The notes under the pieces were generated by a model. The model was not told the DNA's origin, did not search any database, and saw only the letters and a list, made by a program, of their open reading frames with translations. A stretch of DNA of 64,000 nucleotides from Mesorhizobium sp. ORS 3359 (GTDB taxonomy: Bacteria > Pseudomonadota > Alphaproteobacteria > Rhizobiales > Rhizobiaceae), in the NCBI GenBank assembly GCA_000824845.1, contig CCNC01000197.1:1-64000 (forward strand), in the 5' to 3' direction. Each line of letters begins with the position of its first letter. Position 1 is the stretch's first letter. A program made the position numbers and the translations under genes. Below are positions 50,176 through 59,819 of the stretch, piece after piece.

Positions 50176-51111
50176 TCACCATGCCGCCGACACGCGCTGC
50201 GTCGTCGCCATGTTGTCGCCGATCGCCGGAGCGTAGCGTCGGATCATCGCCGCGCAGAACTCGGCGAATTCCTCAGGTATCTGGGGTGGGCTTGTGTGGT
50301 GAGGTTGAAGACCGCGATGCTCCGGCGTGAAGCAGAAGGTGACGGTGACGTTGAAGTCGGCCAGCGCTTCCATCTGGCGGTCGAACCAGTCCAGCGCATT
50401 CGGCCGAAAACTGTCGGCCCAGGAAAGGCCGGTGCGCAGGTGGGTGACACCCAGACGCTCCATCCAGGCAACAGCATCGTCCAGCCGAGGGTCCTCGTAA
50501 TGGAACCACTGCACCAGGCCCATTTGCGGGGTGTGGCGCACGAATTCCTCGAGCGCCGGCTTGGGCGTGCCGTCCTCGCGAAGCAGACCCATGTAGAAGT
50601 GCCTGTAATAGGACGAGCCCTCCGCCTCCCGATGGCGCGTCGTCGCCTCCCAGGAGCGCGGCAGATCATAGAGGCTGTACCACTGCACGCGCGGCGCAAG
50701 TCCGAGCAAAAGCTCCGCGGTCCGGCGCAAGCCCCAGACTTGCACCTCCTCGGCGCCGAAGGTCGACACACCGACCTCGCTGACCCACACCGGAATGTCG
50801 GCGACCGTCGCGATCTCACCGAGCTTGTGCGGCCACTCGTGGATTTGCCAGAGGTTCCAGTCGAGCGGAAAGCCATGCACGGCGACCGCGTCGACATGGT
50901 CGAGCACGCCGAACTCCTTCATGCGCGTCATGAACCCGGCATCGATCGGCGAAATGCCGCCCAGCACCTTTGTGATGGCAGGATTTTCCCGGCCGATCGC
51001 ATCGGCCGCCAGGGTCGCCATTGTGGCAAAACGGCTCCAGTCGGGGTCGAGCTCCGGGTCCCAGTGCGATTTGTTGTTTGGCTCGTTCCAGATCATGGCG
51101 GCTTCAATCAT
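50176..51111 (-). CDS. Glycosidase-like (GH39/clan GH-A type) protein with permuted order
   Basis: A 311-residue protein with no signal peptide, so cytoplasmic. The acid/base motif WNEPNNKSHWDP comes at residue 8 instead of about 150, and the second catalytic region WVSEVGVSTFGAEEV follows at about 115. The parts that normally come first in a clan GH-A barrel (GVTHLRTGLSW, VTVTFCFTPEHRGL, FCAAMIRRYAP) are at the C-terminus, about 225-300. The sequence therefore reads like a circular permutation. ATG 51111 (GAAAGGAG upstream) overlaps the methyltransferase stop by 8 bp. Substrate unknown; it may trim or transglycosylate the cluster product. Confidence 0.8.
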   Translation of the reverse strand: MIEAAMIWNEPNNKSHWDPELDPDWSRFATMATLAADAIGRENPAITKVLGGISPIDAGFMTRMKEFGVLDHVDAVAVHGFPLDWNLWQIHEWPHKLGEIATVADIPVWVSEVGVSTFGAEEVQVWGLRRTAELLLGLAPRVQWYSLYDLPRSWEATTRHREAEGSSYYRHFYMGLLREDGTPKPALEEFVRHTPQMGLVQWFHYEDPRLDDAVAWMERLGVTHLRTGLSWADSFRPNALDWFDRQMEALADFNVTVTFCFTPEHRGLQPHHTSPPQIPEEFAEFCAAMIRRYAPAIGDNMATTQRVSAAW

Positions 51112-51865
51112 GGGTCTCTCCTTTCGAAGGATAGACGGCGGCGCTGCCGGCCGGTTCGCTGGACGCGCGACAGAAATAGACCTCGTCTTCCGGGTGGAGC
51201 AGGATCTCGAAGCCGGCGCTGCGCAGCATCGCTTCGGTGCAGGCGCGGTTCGGAATCCACCAGTTGGTCGGGTCGTCCGCATAGCGATGCTCGATGAAAT
51301 GCAGCTTCGGAAACTCGGGCCGATCGAAGAGGTCGCGTGTCCAGAAATGGTAGTTCTGTTCGAGCGGCAGGACCTCGTTGCTGCCCCGCTGCATAGACTG
51401 GAAGATCATCAGGTCGTTCGCGACATGCGCGCGGATCAGGTCGAGCGCCAGCAACGGGTGGCGCAGGTGGTAAAGCACGCCCATGAACAGCACGATGTCG
51501 AAGCGCTCGCCGAGCGCGGCGACGTCGTAGACCGACAGTTCCCTGAACTCGATCTCGCAGTCGGCGATCTCGGCGGCGAAACGCGCTTGGGCGAGATAGG
51601 CTTGGTCGAAGTCTATCCCAAGCACGCGATCGGCGCCGCGTTTCTTCATTTCGATCGAGTAGAAGCCTGCGTTGCAGCCGATATCGAGCACCGACTTGCC
51701 CGAAAGATCGGTCGGAATGGCATCCGCGAATTTGCGCCATTTGATCAGCGGGTAGTTGCCGAGGAAATGATCTGGAGCGGTCTCGACGCCCGCGAGCTCC
51801 ATATTGTGGAACCACGGCCCCAATGCGTCGATGCGGCGGCGTATTTCCGTGCTGGAATGCAACAT
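51104..51865 (-). CDS. SAM-dependent methyltransferase, TIGR04290-like
   Basis: Protein of 253 residues, similar in build to CmoB-type methyltransferases: SVLDIGCNAGFYSIEMKKRG is motif I, GIDFDQAYLAQARFAA motif II, and DIVLFMGVLYHLRHPLLALD the CmoB-like signature. Marks of the TIGR04290 family from glycan clusters are NYHFWTRDLFDRPEFPK and TNWWIPNRACTEAML. Acceptor unknown. Three genes (nucleotidyltransferase, methyltransferase, glycosidase-like) follow each other with gaps or overlaps below 10 bp. Confidence 0.88.
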   Translation of the reverse strand: MLHSSTEIRRRIDALGPWFHNMELAGVETAPDHFLGNYPLIKWRKFADAIPTDLSGKSVLDIGCNAGFYSIEMKKRGADRVLGIDFDQAYLAQARFAAEIADCEIEFRELSVYDVAALGERFDIVLFMGVLYHLRHPLLALDLIRAHVANDLMIFQSMQRGSNEVLPLEQNYHFWTRDLFDRPEFPKLHFIEHRYADDPTNWWIPNRACTEAMLRSAGFEILLHPEDEVYFCRASSEPAGSAAVYPSKGETHD

Positions 51866-51867
51866 GG

Positions 51868-52671
51868 CTAAGCTCCTTCGCCTGGAACGGTTGGCACTGC
51901 CGGACGATCCAACGATGCGAATGTCGGCAGGGTCCCGTCATCGATGGCGTCGTTGCTTTCGAGCAGCCTGAGCGCCGTGCGATAGCCGTTGAAAGTACCG
52001 ACATCGACATAGGCCGTCCCCGCCTTGACGCCGTAAGCTTCGCCTCCGCCGGCGAGATAGGCGTTGACCAGCGTGCCGAAATACTCGTCGACGCCGTCGC
52101 GCTGGCGCCACAGGGCCGCCAGTTGATGGAAGACGCGGCCCGGCATCTTGAAGGCGCCCCAGACCCAGTTTGTCGCGGCGTCAGCTTGCTTGACCTGGAT
52201 CTGCTCGACCCGCCCGTTCCCATCGAGGACGACGGCGTCGAACAGTTCCGGACGATCGACCGGAAACATCAGGAAGGACAGCCGGTCGTCGGCCAGACGG
52301 CAGAAGCCGTCTTCAGGGAACCAGATCGTGTCCGGCAGGCCGATCAGGACCGTTTCGTCCGGCGTCACGAGCGGCGCGGCGCGGAAGATCGCGTCGCAAA
52401 GGCCAACCGGAGACGGCTGCGCCACGAAGATCGCTGCGGCATCGCCATAGCCGGCGGCGTAATATTCGAGGATGTCCGACTTGCCGGAACCGATGATGAA
52501 GCAGATGCGGTCGACGCCGTTGCGCACCATGCGCCGCACCAGATATTCGCTCACCGCGCAAGGGCGTTCGATCTGGCCGTCCAGGCGGCTGCCGACCGGC
52601 AGCAGCTCCTTGGAAAAACCCAGCGGCTGAATGCGGCTGCCGCGACCGGCGGCAGGCACGATGCCCAACAT
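51868..52671 (-). CDS. Sugar nucleotidyltransferase
   Basis: NTP_transferase-family enzyme of 267 residues that would activate a sugar phosphate: MLGIVPAAGRGSRIQPLGFS (G-x-G-x-R nucleotide loop), KELLPVG (sugar-phosphate lysine), FIIGSGKSDILEYYA and VLIGLPDTIWFPEDGF. It resembles glucose-1-phosphate thymidylyl/uridylyltransferases, though the exact NTP and sugar cannot be fixed. One-base overlap with the upstream glycosyltransferase gene indicates co-translation. Confidence 0.88.
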   Translation of the reverse strand: MLGIVPAAGRGSRIQPLGFSKELLPVGSRLDGQIERPCAVSEYLVRRMVRNGVDRICFIIGSGKSDILEYYAAGYGDAAAIFVAQPSPVGLCDAIFRAAPLVTPDETVLIGLPDTIWFPEDGFCRLADDRLSFLMFPVDRPELFDAVVLDGNGRVEQIQVKQADAATNWVWGAFKMPGRVFHQLAALWRQRDGVDEYFGTLVNAYLAGGGEAYGVKAGTAYVDVGTFNGYRTALRLLESNDAIDDGTLPTFASLDRPAVPTVPGEGA

Positions 52672-53771
52672 CAGACAGCTTCCTCCATTGTGCCCCTCGA
52701 CATGGACGAAAAAGCGTCGTTCAGGATGCGGTCGAGTTCGGCGGCGCGATGCGCGGACGTATGCTCGTCGAGCACGCGCTCCCGGGCGCGGCGGCCGAGA
52801 GTCGCGATCTCGTTCTCCGACAGGTCAAGCGCGGCAACGACGTCGCCGGTGCTGTGCGCCAACAGAATCTCGCTGCCGGGCGTGAAGAAGCTGTCGAGGC
52901 CGGCCCAGTCGTCGGAGATGATCGCGGCGCCGCACGCCGCCGCCTCGAACAAACGGCCTGACGGGCACCAGCCCTGTCGCGCCATTGCCTCGCGGGTGAC
53001 GTTCAGCGTCAGGCGCGAGGAGGAAAAGAAGGCCGGGTGGTCGGCGGGCGGCAGGTGCCTGACGAAAAAGATGTTGCTGCTCCAGGGGAAGTCCTGCGGG
53101 TACTGCGCCCCGCCTATAACGAAACGGCGGTTCGGCAGTCGGGCCGCTGGAGCGACGAGCAGCCTTTCCACGGCCGCCTGCCGGTCCTCGGCATAGGTGC
53201 CGAGATAGGACAGGTCGCCGGCGAACTCGGACCTTGGCTGCGCCGGCCGGTGCCGGTTGGGGTCGACATGGCCGTAGAGCGGCAGGACATGACGCGCGCC
53301 AAGGATGCTCTTCAGCGTGTCGATCGCCGGCCCTCCGGTATAACTCAGGACCAGATCGAAATCGCGCAATCCCTTCGGCTCGAAATAGGCCGGGTAATCA
53401 CCTCGCTCGATGCTCGACAGCGTCACCGGTGTATCGAGATCGTAAAACACCCTCAGGCCGCGGCAGCTGTCATTCGCGATCCGCGAAGCCTCGACGGCAT
53501 CGGGACAATAGGAGGTGACGATGACGACGTCGGCTTCCCGTATCGCAGTCTCGGCTTCTTGGCGGATGTTCTCCCAGTCTGCGTAGAGAACGATATTCCC
53601 GCCATTGAGCCGGTCGATGTCCCTGGCGCCGGCATAGTAGGGCGTATCGCGCTCGAAGAAGCTGATCGACCAGCCAAGTGGCGCCAGAGCGCCAATCAGC
53701 CCGCGCCAGAGCGTGGCGTGTCCGTTGCCCCACGACGATGTGACGGTGAGGCCGAAAATAACCATGCGCAT
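52671..53771 (-). CDS. CgeB-like glycosyltransferase
   Basis: GT-B-type protein of 366 residues. N-terminal VTSSWGNGHATLWRGLIGAL and FERDTPYYAGARD, middle VFYDLDTPVTLSSI, and C-terminal GWCPSGRLFEAAACGAAIIS with SFFTPGSEILLAHST. These match the spore-maturation CgeB-type glycosyltransferases. The same blocks occur in the 58710 protein (SSWGNGHAT; DIDTPVTL; FEAAACG), so the two are paralogues. ATG 53771 and ATG 53765 are both possible starts. Sugar donor unknown. Confidence 0.87.
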   Translation of the reverse strand: MRMVIFGLTVTSSWGNGHATLWRGLIGALAPLGWSISFFERDTPYYAGARDIDRLNGGNIVLYADWENIRQEAETAIREADVVIVTSYCPDAVEASRIANDSCRGLRVFYDLDTPVTLSSIERGDYPAYFEPKGLRDFDLVLSYTGGPAIDTLKSILGARHVLPLYGHVDPNRHRPAQPRSEFAGDLSYLGTYAEDRQAAVERLLVAPAARLPNRRFVIGGAQYPQDFPWSSNIFFVRHLPPADHPAFFSSSRLTLNVTREAMARQGWCPSGRLFEAAACGAAIISDDWAGLDSFFTPGSEILLAHSTGDVVAALDLSENEIATLGRRARERVLDEHTSAHRAAELDRILNDAFSSMSRGTMEEAV

Positions 53772-53786
53772 CGGTTGCCGCTCCCG

Positions 53787-54379
53787 TCAGGCGATTTCAT
53801 TCAAACGGACCAGCTTGGACCCCCAGTCGCCGTGGACGACCGTTGTGATGGAGGCCGGCGCGATGTCGAAGCGGAAGCAATCGCCGAGCGGCAGGCCGAG
53901 GATCGCGCAGACAGCCGCCTTGATGACATCGGCATGGCTGACAAGCGCGAAGGACTGACCTTGTCCATTCTCGCGCAGCGCGTCCATCAGGCCGACCATC
54001 CTGTGCTGGACGTCCAGCATGGTCTCGCCGCTCGGCGTGCGGGCGCTCTGGCGCTGGTCGTTCCAAAGCCGCCAGCTTGCGTCGCCGTTCAGTTCTTCGA
54101 AGGTCTTGCCGGACCATTCGCCGAAGTCGATCTCGTCGAGTTCCTTGCAGATCGCGATCTTCTCGATCTCGCAAGCGATGGCGATCGGCTTCGCTGTTTC
54201 CAGCGTGCGTTCGCGCGGACTGCTCAAGATCGCGGCGAGCGGCTCCCGCGCCATCCGCCGTGCGAGATGCAATGCCTGCGCCTGGCCGGCTTCGCCCAGG
54301 CGAACGCCTTCGAGCCGCCCGGCCAGGTACGAGCCGACATGATCATGCGCCGCGTGGCGGATGAGAAAGAAGGTGGTGG

Positions 54380-54383
<4 letters not shown>
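53787..54383 (-). CDS. Histidine phosphatase (phosphoglycerate-mutase fold)
   Basis: Protein of 198 residues with the branch-1 histidine-phosphatase marks: catalytic FFLIRHAAHD (RHA for RHG), SSPRERTLETAKPIA, CKELDEIDFGEW and the second histidine in ALVSHADVIKAAV. It overlaps the inositol-phosphate synthase stop by 4 bp (ATGA, 54380-54383). This suggests it may remove phosphate from myo-inositol-1-phosphate or another cluster intermediate, but the substrate is not shown by the sequence. Confidence 0.88.
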
Positions 54384-55483
<1,100 letters not shown>

Positions 55484-55637
55484 GAAACCAGGGCCTCTTT
55501 GGTTGGAGGTAAGTTCCTCGCCGCCGAACCGGGATCGGCCACGAATGTTCCTTCGCGCCGCGAAAAATTGCTGAGCCCGATTGCGGATCAAACAGGCGCC
55601 GCTTCGCGTTGGCGACCAGACAGCAGGCAGGAGCCGT

Positions 55638-57368
55638 ATGATCGTCTTCGGCGACCACAAGCGAACGCATGGTGCAGAACAGCTCAGGGAAGCTGTCCTG
55701 GCCGAGACTGAAGCGATTGGCGATCTGCCTGCCGGCAGCGAGCGCCACGCCGCTCTGATCGATCTTTTCGTTACCGCCTCTGAACTCTTCCAGGGCCTTG
55801 CCGATGCGGAATTCGACATCACAGGTGTCGACACCAGTTCGTCGAGGCAGAAGCTGGGGTCGGAAATCCTCGTCGAGCTGTCGCGGGAAGTGCTGCGGTC
55901 CTGGCAGCAGGGATTTGCCCGAAAAGGATCGCTCGATGCATCGCTGCTTGCAAAGCTTGCCGCCATCGACTGCGGCAGCGCAATAACCATCGGTCCGGCC
56001 GAAGGCTATGCGCTGTACGCCCTCTATCCGGAAACCTATCTGCTTGCGGCGCTGCAGTCCGGCCTCGACGCAAACACCTGCGTCATTGGGATACGCAGCA
56101 TCGGTCTCGGCCTCGCAGCGATGGTCGCCGCCGCGCTGCATGCGCCGCCGCCAATCAGCGTGCGGCCGATCGGTCATCCGTTTTGCCGGCACATAAGCGC
56201 GGCGCCAGAACTCCTGGGCTCTTGGCGCGACAGACCGCAAGCCGAATTTGCCATCGTCGATGAAGGCCCGGGCCTCTCCGGCAGCTCCTTTAATGCTGTC
56301 ATTGTCTGGCTGCGCCGGCAGGGCATCGACCAGGAGCGCATTCATCTGTTTCCGAGCCATCGCGGCGGGCCCGGCGCCAAGGCTGATGCCGAGACCGTCG
56401 CTGCCTTGTCGCAGTGCCAAAGCCATGTCGCGGGCTTTGAAGATGTCTTTGACGGCGCGGTTGCCCCCGGGCTGCGGGACTGGATAGGACATCTGCTCGG
56501 CAAGGCCGATGTTGAGCTTCAGGAAATCTCCGGCGGCGCATGGCGCGATTATCTTTCTGTGCCGACCGGCGCTTGGCCGCCTGCATTCCCGGCATTCGAG
56601 CGGCGCAAATTCATGGCTTCGGCCGACGGCGAGCGTTGGCTGACCAAGTTCGCAGGTTTCGGCGAGACCGGACGGCGCAAGCTGCGTACGTCCAAGGCAC
56701 TGCACGAAGCGGGCTTCGGCGCCCTGCCTGCCGGACTCTGCCACGGTTTCCTGGTCGAGCGCTGGATCGATGCCGACAGGTTGGACCGGGAAGGGCCGGC
56801 AAGGGATCTGCTGATCGAATGGCTTGGGCGTTACCTCGGCTGGCGCGCCGCCAGGCTGCGGACCGATGAGACCGGCGCGTCGCTGGACCAACTCGTATGC
56901 ATGGCGGTGCAAAATTGCGAGGAAGCGCTGGGGGAGAGGTTCGCGCACGCCTTGCAGAACTGGTTTGCCTGCCAACCGTCACCAGGTCCAACGCGCCGGG
57001 TCGAGATCGACGGACGGCTGCATGCTTGGGAATTTCTGGTCCGCCCGCACGGCCTGCTCAAGACGGACACCGTCGATCATTGCCGCTCGCACGATCTTAT
57101 CGGCTGCCAGGGCATAGAATGGGACATCGCCGGGGCAAGGGTCGAACATGACCTGTCCGCCGCCGAGCTTTCGACGCTGGTGGTCTGCATCGAGAAGGCA
57201 ACATCGATCGACAGGGACCTCGTCGACTATTTCGAGCCTTGCTATCTCGCGTTTCAGCTTGGCCTCTGGACGATCGCGGGGCATTCGGCCGACGACCAAG
57301 ACCGAATGCGTGCGAAGCGCGCAGTCGAACGTTACAAAGCCGGACTTGTCCGGCTTCTGGGCTGTTGA
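55638..57368 (+). CDS. Phosphoribosyltransferase-like domain joined to a kinase-like domain, unknown function
   Basis: A 576-residue protein on the strand opposite its neighbours. Residues about 60-330 look like a phosphoribosyltransferase: GIRSIGLGLAAMVAAAL resembles the pyrophosphate-loop region, and AIVDEGPGLSGSSFNAVI (205-222) the PRPP-binding loop with acidic pair DE. Residues about 350-560 resemble an APH/choline-kinase fold (KFAGFGETGRRKLRTSKALH; GFLVERWIDADRL; VEIDGRLHAWEFLV). I do not recognise the fusion as a named family. ATG 55638 has GGAG 5 nt upstream. Its divergent start from ino1 suggests a shared control region. No sign of foreign composition. Confidence 0.7.
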   Translation: MIVFGDHKRTHGAEQLREAVLAETEAIGDLPAGSERHAALIDLFVTASELFQGLADAEFDITGVDTSSSRQKLGSEILVELSREVLRSWQQGFARKGSLDASLLAKLAAIDCGSAITIGPAEGYALYALYPETYLLAALQSGLDANTCVIGIRSIGLGLAAMVAAALHAPPPISVRPIGHPFCRHISAAPELLGSWRDRPQAEFAIVDEGPGLSGSSFNAVIVWLRRQGIDQERIHLFPSHRGGPGAKADAETVAALSQCQSHVAGFEDVFDGAVAPGLRDWIGHLLGKADVELQEISGGAWRDYLSVPTGAWPPAFPAFERRKFMASADGERWLTKFAGFGETGRRKLRTSKALHEAGFGALPAGLCHGFLVERWIDADRLDREGPARDLLIEWLGRYLGWRAARLRTDETGASLDQLVCMAVQNCEEALGERFAHALQNWFACQPSPGPTRRVEIDGRLHAWEFLVRPHGLLKTDTVDHCRSHDLIGCQGIEWDIAGARVEHDLSAAELSTLVVCIEKATSIDRDLVDYFEPCYLAFQLGLWTIAGHSADDQDRMRAKRAVERYKAGLVRLLGC

Positions 57369-57385
57369 AAGCCAAGCCCGCAGGG

Positions 57386-57571
57386 TCAGTCCAGCCTGCG
57401 CAGCATGTCGGCTTCCTGCTCCAGGATGCTTGCCACTTCCTCCCGTCGCAGATGCGTCATCATCAGGCTGACGCAACACTCAAGATAGGTGATGGAAGCT
57501 CTTCGCAGGAACGCGGCGGTTTCCGCCGCTGCCATCTGCTCGATGTCCTTGACTGGTCGCTTCGGCTGCAC
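57386..57571 (-). CDS. Small helical protein of unknown function
   Basis: A 61-residue protein: VKDIEQMAAAETAAFLRRAS, YLECCVSLMMTHLRREEV and ILEQEADMLRRLD, probably two to three helices with a paired cysteine. The GTG start at 57571 has a strong GGAGGAAG ribosome site. It ends 17 bp past the end of the opposite-strand fusion gene. No family recognised. Confidence 0.5.
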   Translation of the reverse strand: MQPKRPVKDIEQMAAAETAAFLRRASITYLECCVSLMMTHLRREEVASILEQEADMLRRLD

Positions 57572-57651
57572 AGTTCTTCCTCCGTCGCGGTTGTCATGCC
57601 CAACCGCAATGTCGGGTGGTTGTTCCGCACAGGTGAAAAGATGCCGCTGCT

Positions 57652-58713
57652 TCAGAGCTGCAGGTTCTGCAGCTTTCCCCCACCCGCTCTGTCGATTGCA
57701 GCGACGGGCGCGATCGCCAGATCGTCCATACCTGAAAAGTAGACGATCGTCTGAAGCAGGCCTTGCCTGAGAGGCACCTCGGGTGACCAGCCGAGAAGCG
57801 CCTTTGCGCGGCCTATGTCGGGCCGCCGCCGGCGCGGGTCGTCCTCAGGCAGAGGCAGGAATTTCACGGGCGATCTGGTGCCGGTCAGCTCGCGCACCAG
57901 TCTTGCCAGATCGAGGATCGAGAACTCCCCGGGATTGCCGAGATTGACCGGCTGGCGCGGATTGGGATCGATATCCATCAGCCGGCGCAAACCCTCGACC
58001 ATATCGGTGACATAGCAGAAGGAGCGGGTCTGCCGGCCGTCGCCGAAGATCGTCAGCGGCCGCTTCTCGATCGCCTGCATGACCAGGTTGGAGACGATAC
58101 GGCCGTCGGCGGGGTCCATCCTCGGCCCATAGGTGTTGAAGATGCGCGCGACGCGAATATCCGCCATCTCGGCGCGCAGATAATCGAAGCAGAGTGTTTC
58201 GGCGGCGCGCTTGCCCTCGTCGTAGCAGGCTCGCGGCCCGGTGCAGTTGACGTGACCGACATAGTCCTCGCGCTGCGGATGCTGTTCCGGATCGCCATAG
58301 ACTTCGCTGGTCGATGCTTGCAGGAAGCGGGCACCGTTGCTGGCGGCGAGCTCCAAAAGGTTGAGAGTCCCGATCACACAGGTCCGCGTCGTGTGGATCG
58401 GGTCAGCCTGATAGCGAGGCGGCGATGCCGCGCAGGCCAGGTTGAAAACGCGATCGACAGGTTCACCGAGTTCCAGCGGGGTGCAAACGTCCTGCTCTAT
58501 CAGCCGAAAGCGCGCCTGGCCAACCAGCGAACCGATATTCTCCATTCTGCCGGTGAGGAAATTGTCGACGCAGATCACGCGATAGCCGTCATGCAGCAGC
58601 CCCTCGCATAAATGCGAACCGAGGAAACCTGCACCGCCGGCAACAAGCGCGGTCCTTCTTTGTTCAGCTCTTTTTGATCGCCGCATCTCGATGCTCTCCT
58701 GTCTGTCGCTCAT
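57652..58713 (-). CDS. NAD-dependent epimerase, UDP-glucuronate decarboxylase-like
   Basis: Extended short-chain dehydrogenase of 353 residues: VAGGAGFLGSHLCEGLL (NAD-binding), VDNFLTGRMENI, FNLACAASPPRYQADPI, TSEVYGDPEQHPQ, catalytic CYDEGKRAAETL (Y-x3-K) and RIFNTYGPRMDPADGRIV. NLACAASPPHYQ-type and YGPRM sequences are typical of UDP-glucuronate decarboxylases, which make UDP-xylose. ATG 58713 overlaps the upstream glycosyltransferase stop (ATGA); ATG 58686 is an alternative. A xylose-like donor for the cluster is an inference. Confidence 0.9.
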   Translation of the reverse strand: MSDRQESIEMRRSKRAEQRRTALVAGGAGFLGSHLCEGLLHDGYRVICVDNFLTGRMENIGSLVGQARFRLIEQDVCTPLELGEPVDRVFNLACAASPPRYQADPIHTTRTCVIGTLNLLELAASNGARFLQASTSEVYGDPEQHPQREDYVGHVNCTGPRACYDEGKRAAETLCFDYLRAEMADIRVARIFNTYGPRMDPADGRIVSNLVMQAIEKRPLTIFGDGRQTRSFCYVTDMVEGLRRLMDIDPNPRQPVNLGNPGEFSILDLARLVRELTGTRSPVKFLPLPEDDPRRRRPDIGRAKALLGWSPEVPLRQGLLQTIVYFSGMDDLAIAPVAAIDRAGGGKLQNLQL

Positions 58714-59819
58714 GCCGCACTTTCGACGTCTAGATCGACCGCCGGACGCATTCCGACAGATGGCGTCAGCGCCGAGACGAATTCACGTGCCCTTGCCATG
58801 GCGGTATGTCTTGAAAGCACCGCCTCGCGCGCCAGCCTGGCCATGTCGAGCCTTGCCCGCTCGGATTTGGCGCTGAGGATTTCCTCGACATCTGCGGCAT
58901 TGGCCGCCGTCTCGATCGCCGGTCCCGAGAAGAAATCGTCGAGCCCGGGCCAGCGGTCGCTTATGATGGGCGTGCCGCAGGCAGCGGCCTCGAAAAGCCG
59001 CACGCTGGGCGACCATCCAGCCGCGATCATCGACGCCCGCGTAAGGTTCAGCGTATAGCGCTGGCGGCTGTAGAAGGCGGCATGTCCAGAAGGCGGCAGG
59101 TGCTCGATCCGCTCGACATTGTCCGGCCAGGCGATGTCGGAGGGATATTGCGAGCCGGCGACGACGAAGCGGCGGTCGGGCAGGCGTCGCGCAGGCTCCA
59201 AAAGCAGCGCCTCCAATGAGGGCTGCCGATCGGCGCTATAAGTGCCAAGATAGCCAAGGTCCCATTCGATGGCGTGTCTGGTGCGACGATGCCGCGTTGG
59301 ATCGACGGAGCAGTAGAGCGCCTCCGCCCGGCGCGCGCCGAACTCGGACTCCAGCCGCTCCAGCGTCGGTCCGCCGGTGAAGGAGAAGTAGACGTCGAAA
59401 TAGGGAATCTGCCTGCGGGCAAGATAGTCGCAATCGTCATCGGCAATGCGCGCCAGCGTCACCGGCGTGTCGATGTCGTAAAAGCAGAACTGCCCCGTGC
59501 AGAGCGACGCAAGATCGTCGATGATCACCCTGCCTTCCGGCACGAAGGAGCCTATCACCACTGCATCGGCGCGCTGCAGCTCCTGCCGGTGGTTTCGGCG
59601 CAGCTCCGAGACTGTCTCGTAGTAGCGCAAGTCGCAGAAATCGGGATCGCGCAGGTCCCGATGATGCGCGTACCAGGAGACATCGCGTTCGAGGAAGGTG
59701 ACGCGATGGCCGAGATCGTTGAGCGCACGCAGCAATCCGCGGAAAGTCGTCGCATGGCCGTTGCCCCAGGACGAAGACAGGGAGAGCCCAAGGAAAACGA
59801 TGTCGAGCGGTTTCGTCAT
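58710..59819 (-). CDS. CgeB-like glycosyltransferase
   Basis: Protein of 369 residues and paralogue of 52671 (SSSWGNGHATTFRGLLRAL; FYDIDTPVTLARIADDD; VRLFEAAACGTPIISDRWPG). GT-B layout with a C-terminal donor domain (GTYSADRQPSLEALLLEPAR). ATG 59819 overlaps the stop of the next upstream gene by 4 bp (59816-59819), and its own stop overlaps the epimerase start. The open frame reaches 60206 but that extension is the shadow of the neighbouring gene. Confidence 0.87.
   Translation of the reverse strand: MTKPLDIVFLGLSLSSSWGNGHATTFRGLLRALNDLGHRVTFLERDVSWYAHHRDLRDPDFCDLRYYETVSELRRNHRQELQRADAVVIGSFVPEGRVIIDDLASLCTGQFCFYDIDTPVTLARIADDDCDYLARRQIPYFDVYFSFTGGPTLERLESEFGARRAEALYCSVDPTRHRRTRHAIEWDLGYLGTYSADRQPSLEALLLEPARRLPDRRFVVAGSQYPSDIAWPDNVERIEHLPPSGHAAFYSRQRYTLNLTRASMIAAGWSPSVRLFEAAACGTPIISDRWPGLDDFFSGPAIETAANAADVEEILSAKSERARLDMARLAREAVLSRHTAMARAREFVSALTPSVGMRPAVDLDVESAA

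Noticed and set aside
55484..55990. Upstream extension of the inositol-phosphate synthase frame
   Set aside because: Serine/arginine-rich shadow of the opposite fusion gene; the NAD-binding motif begins right after GTG 55483.
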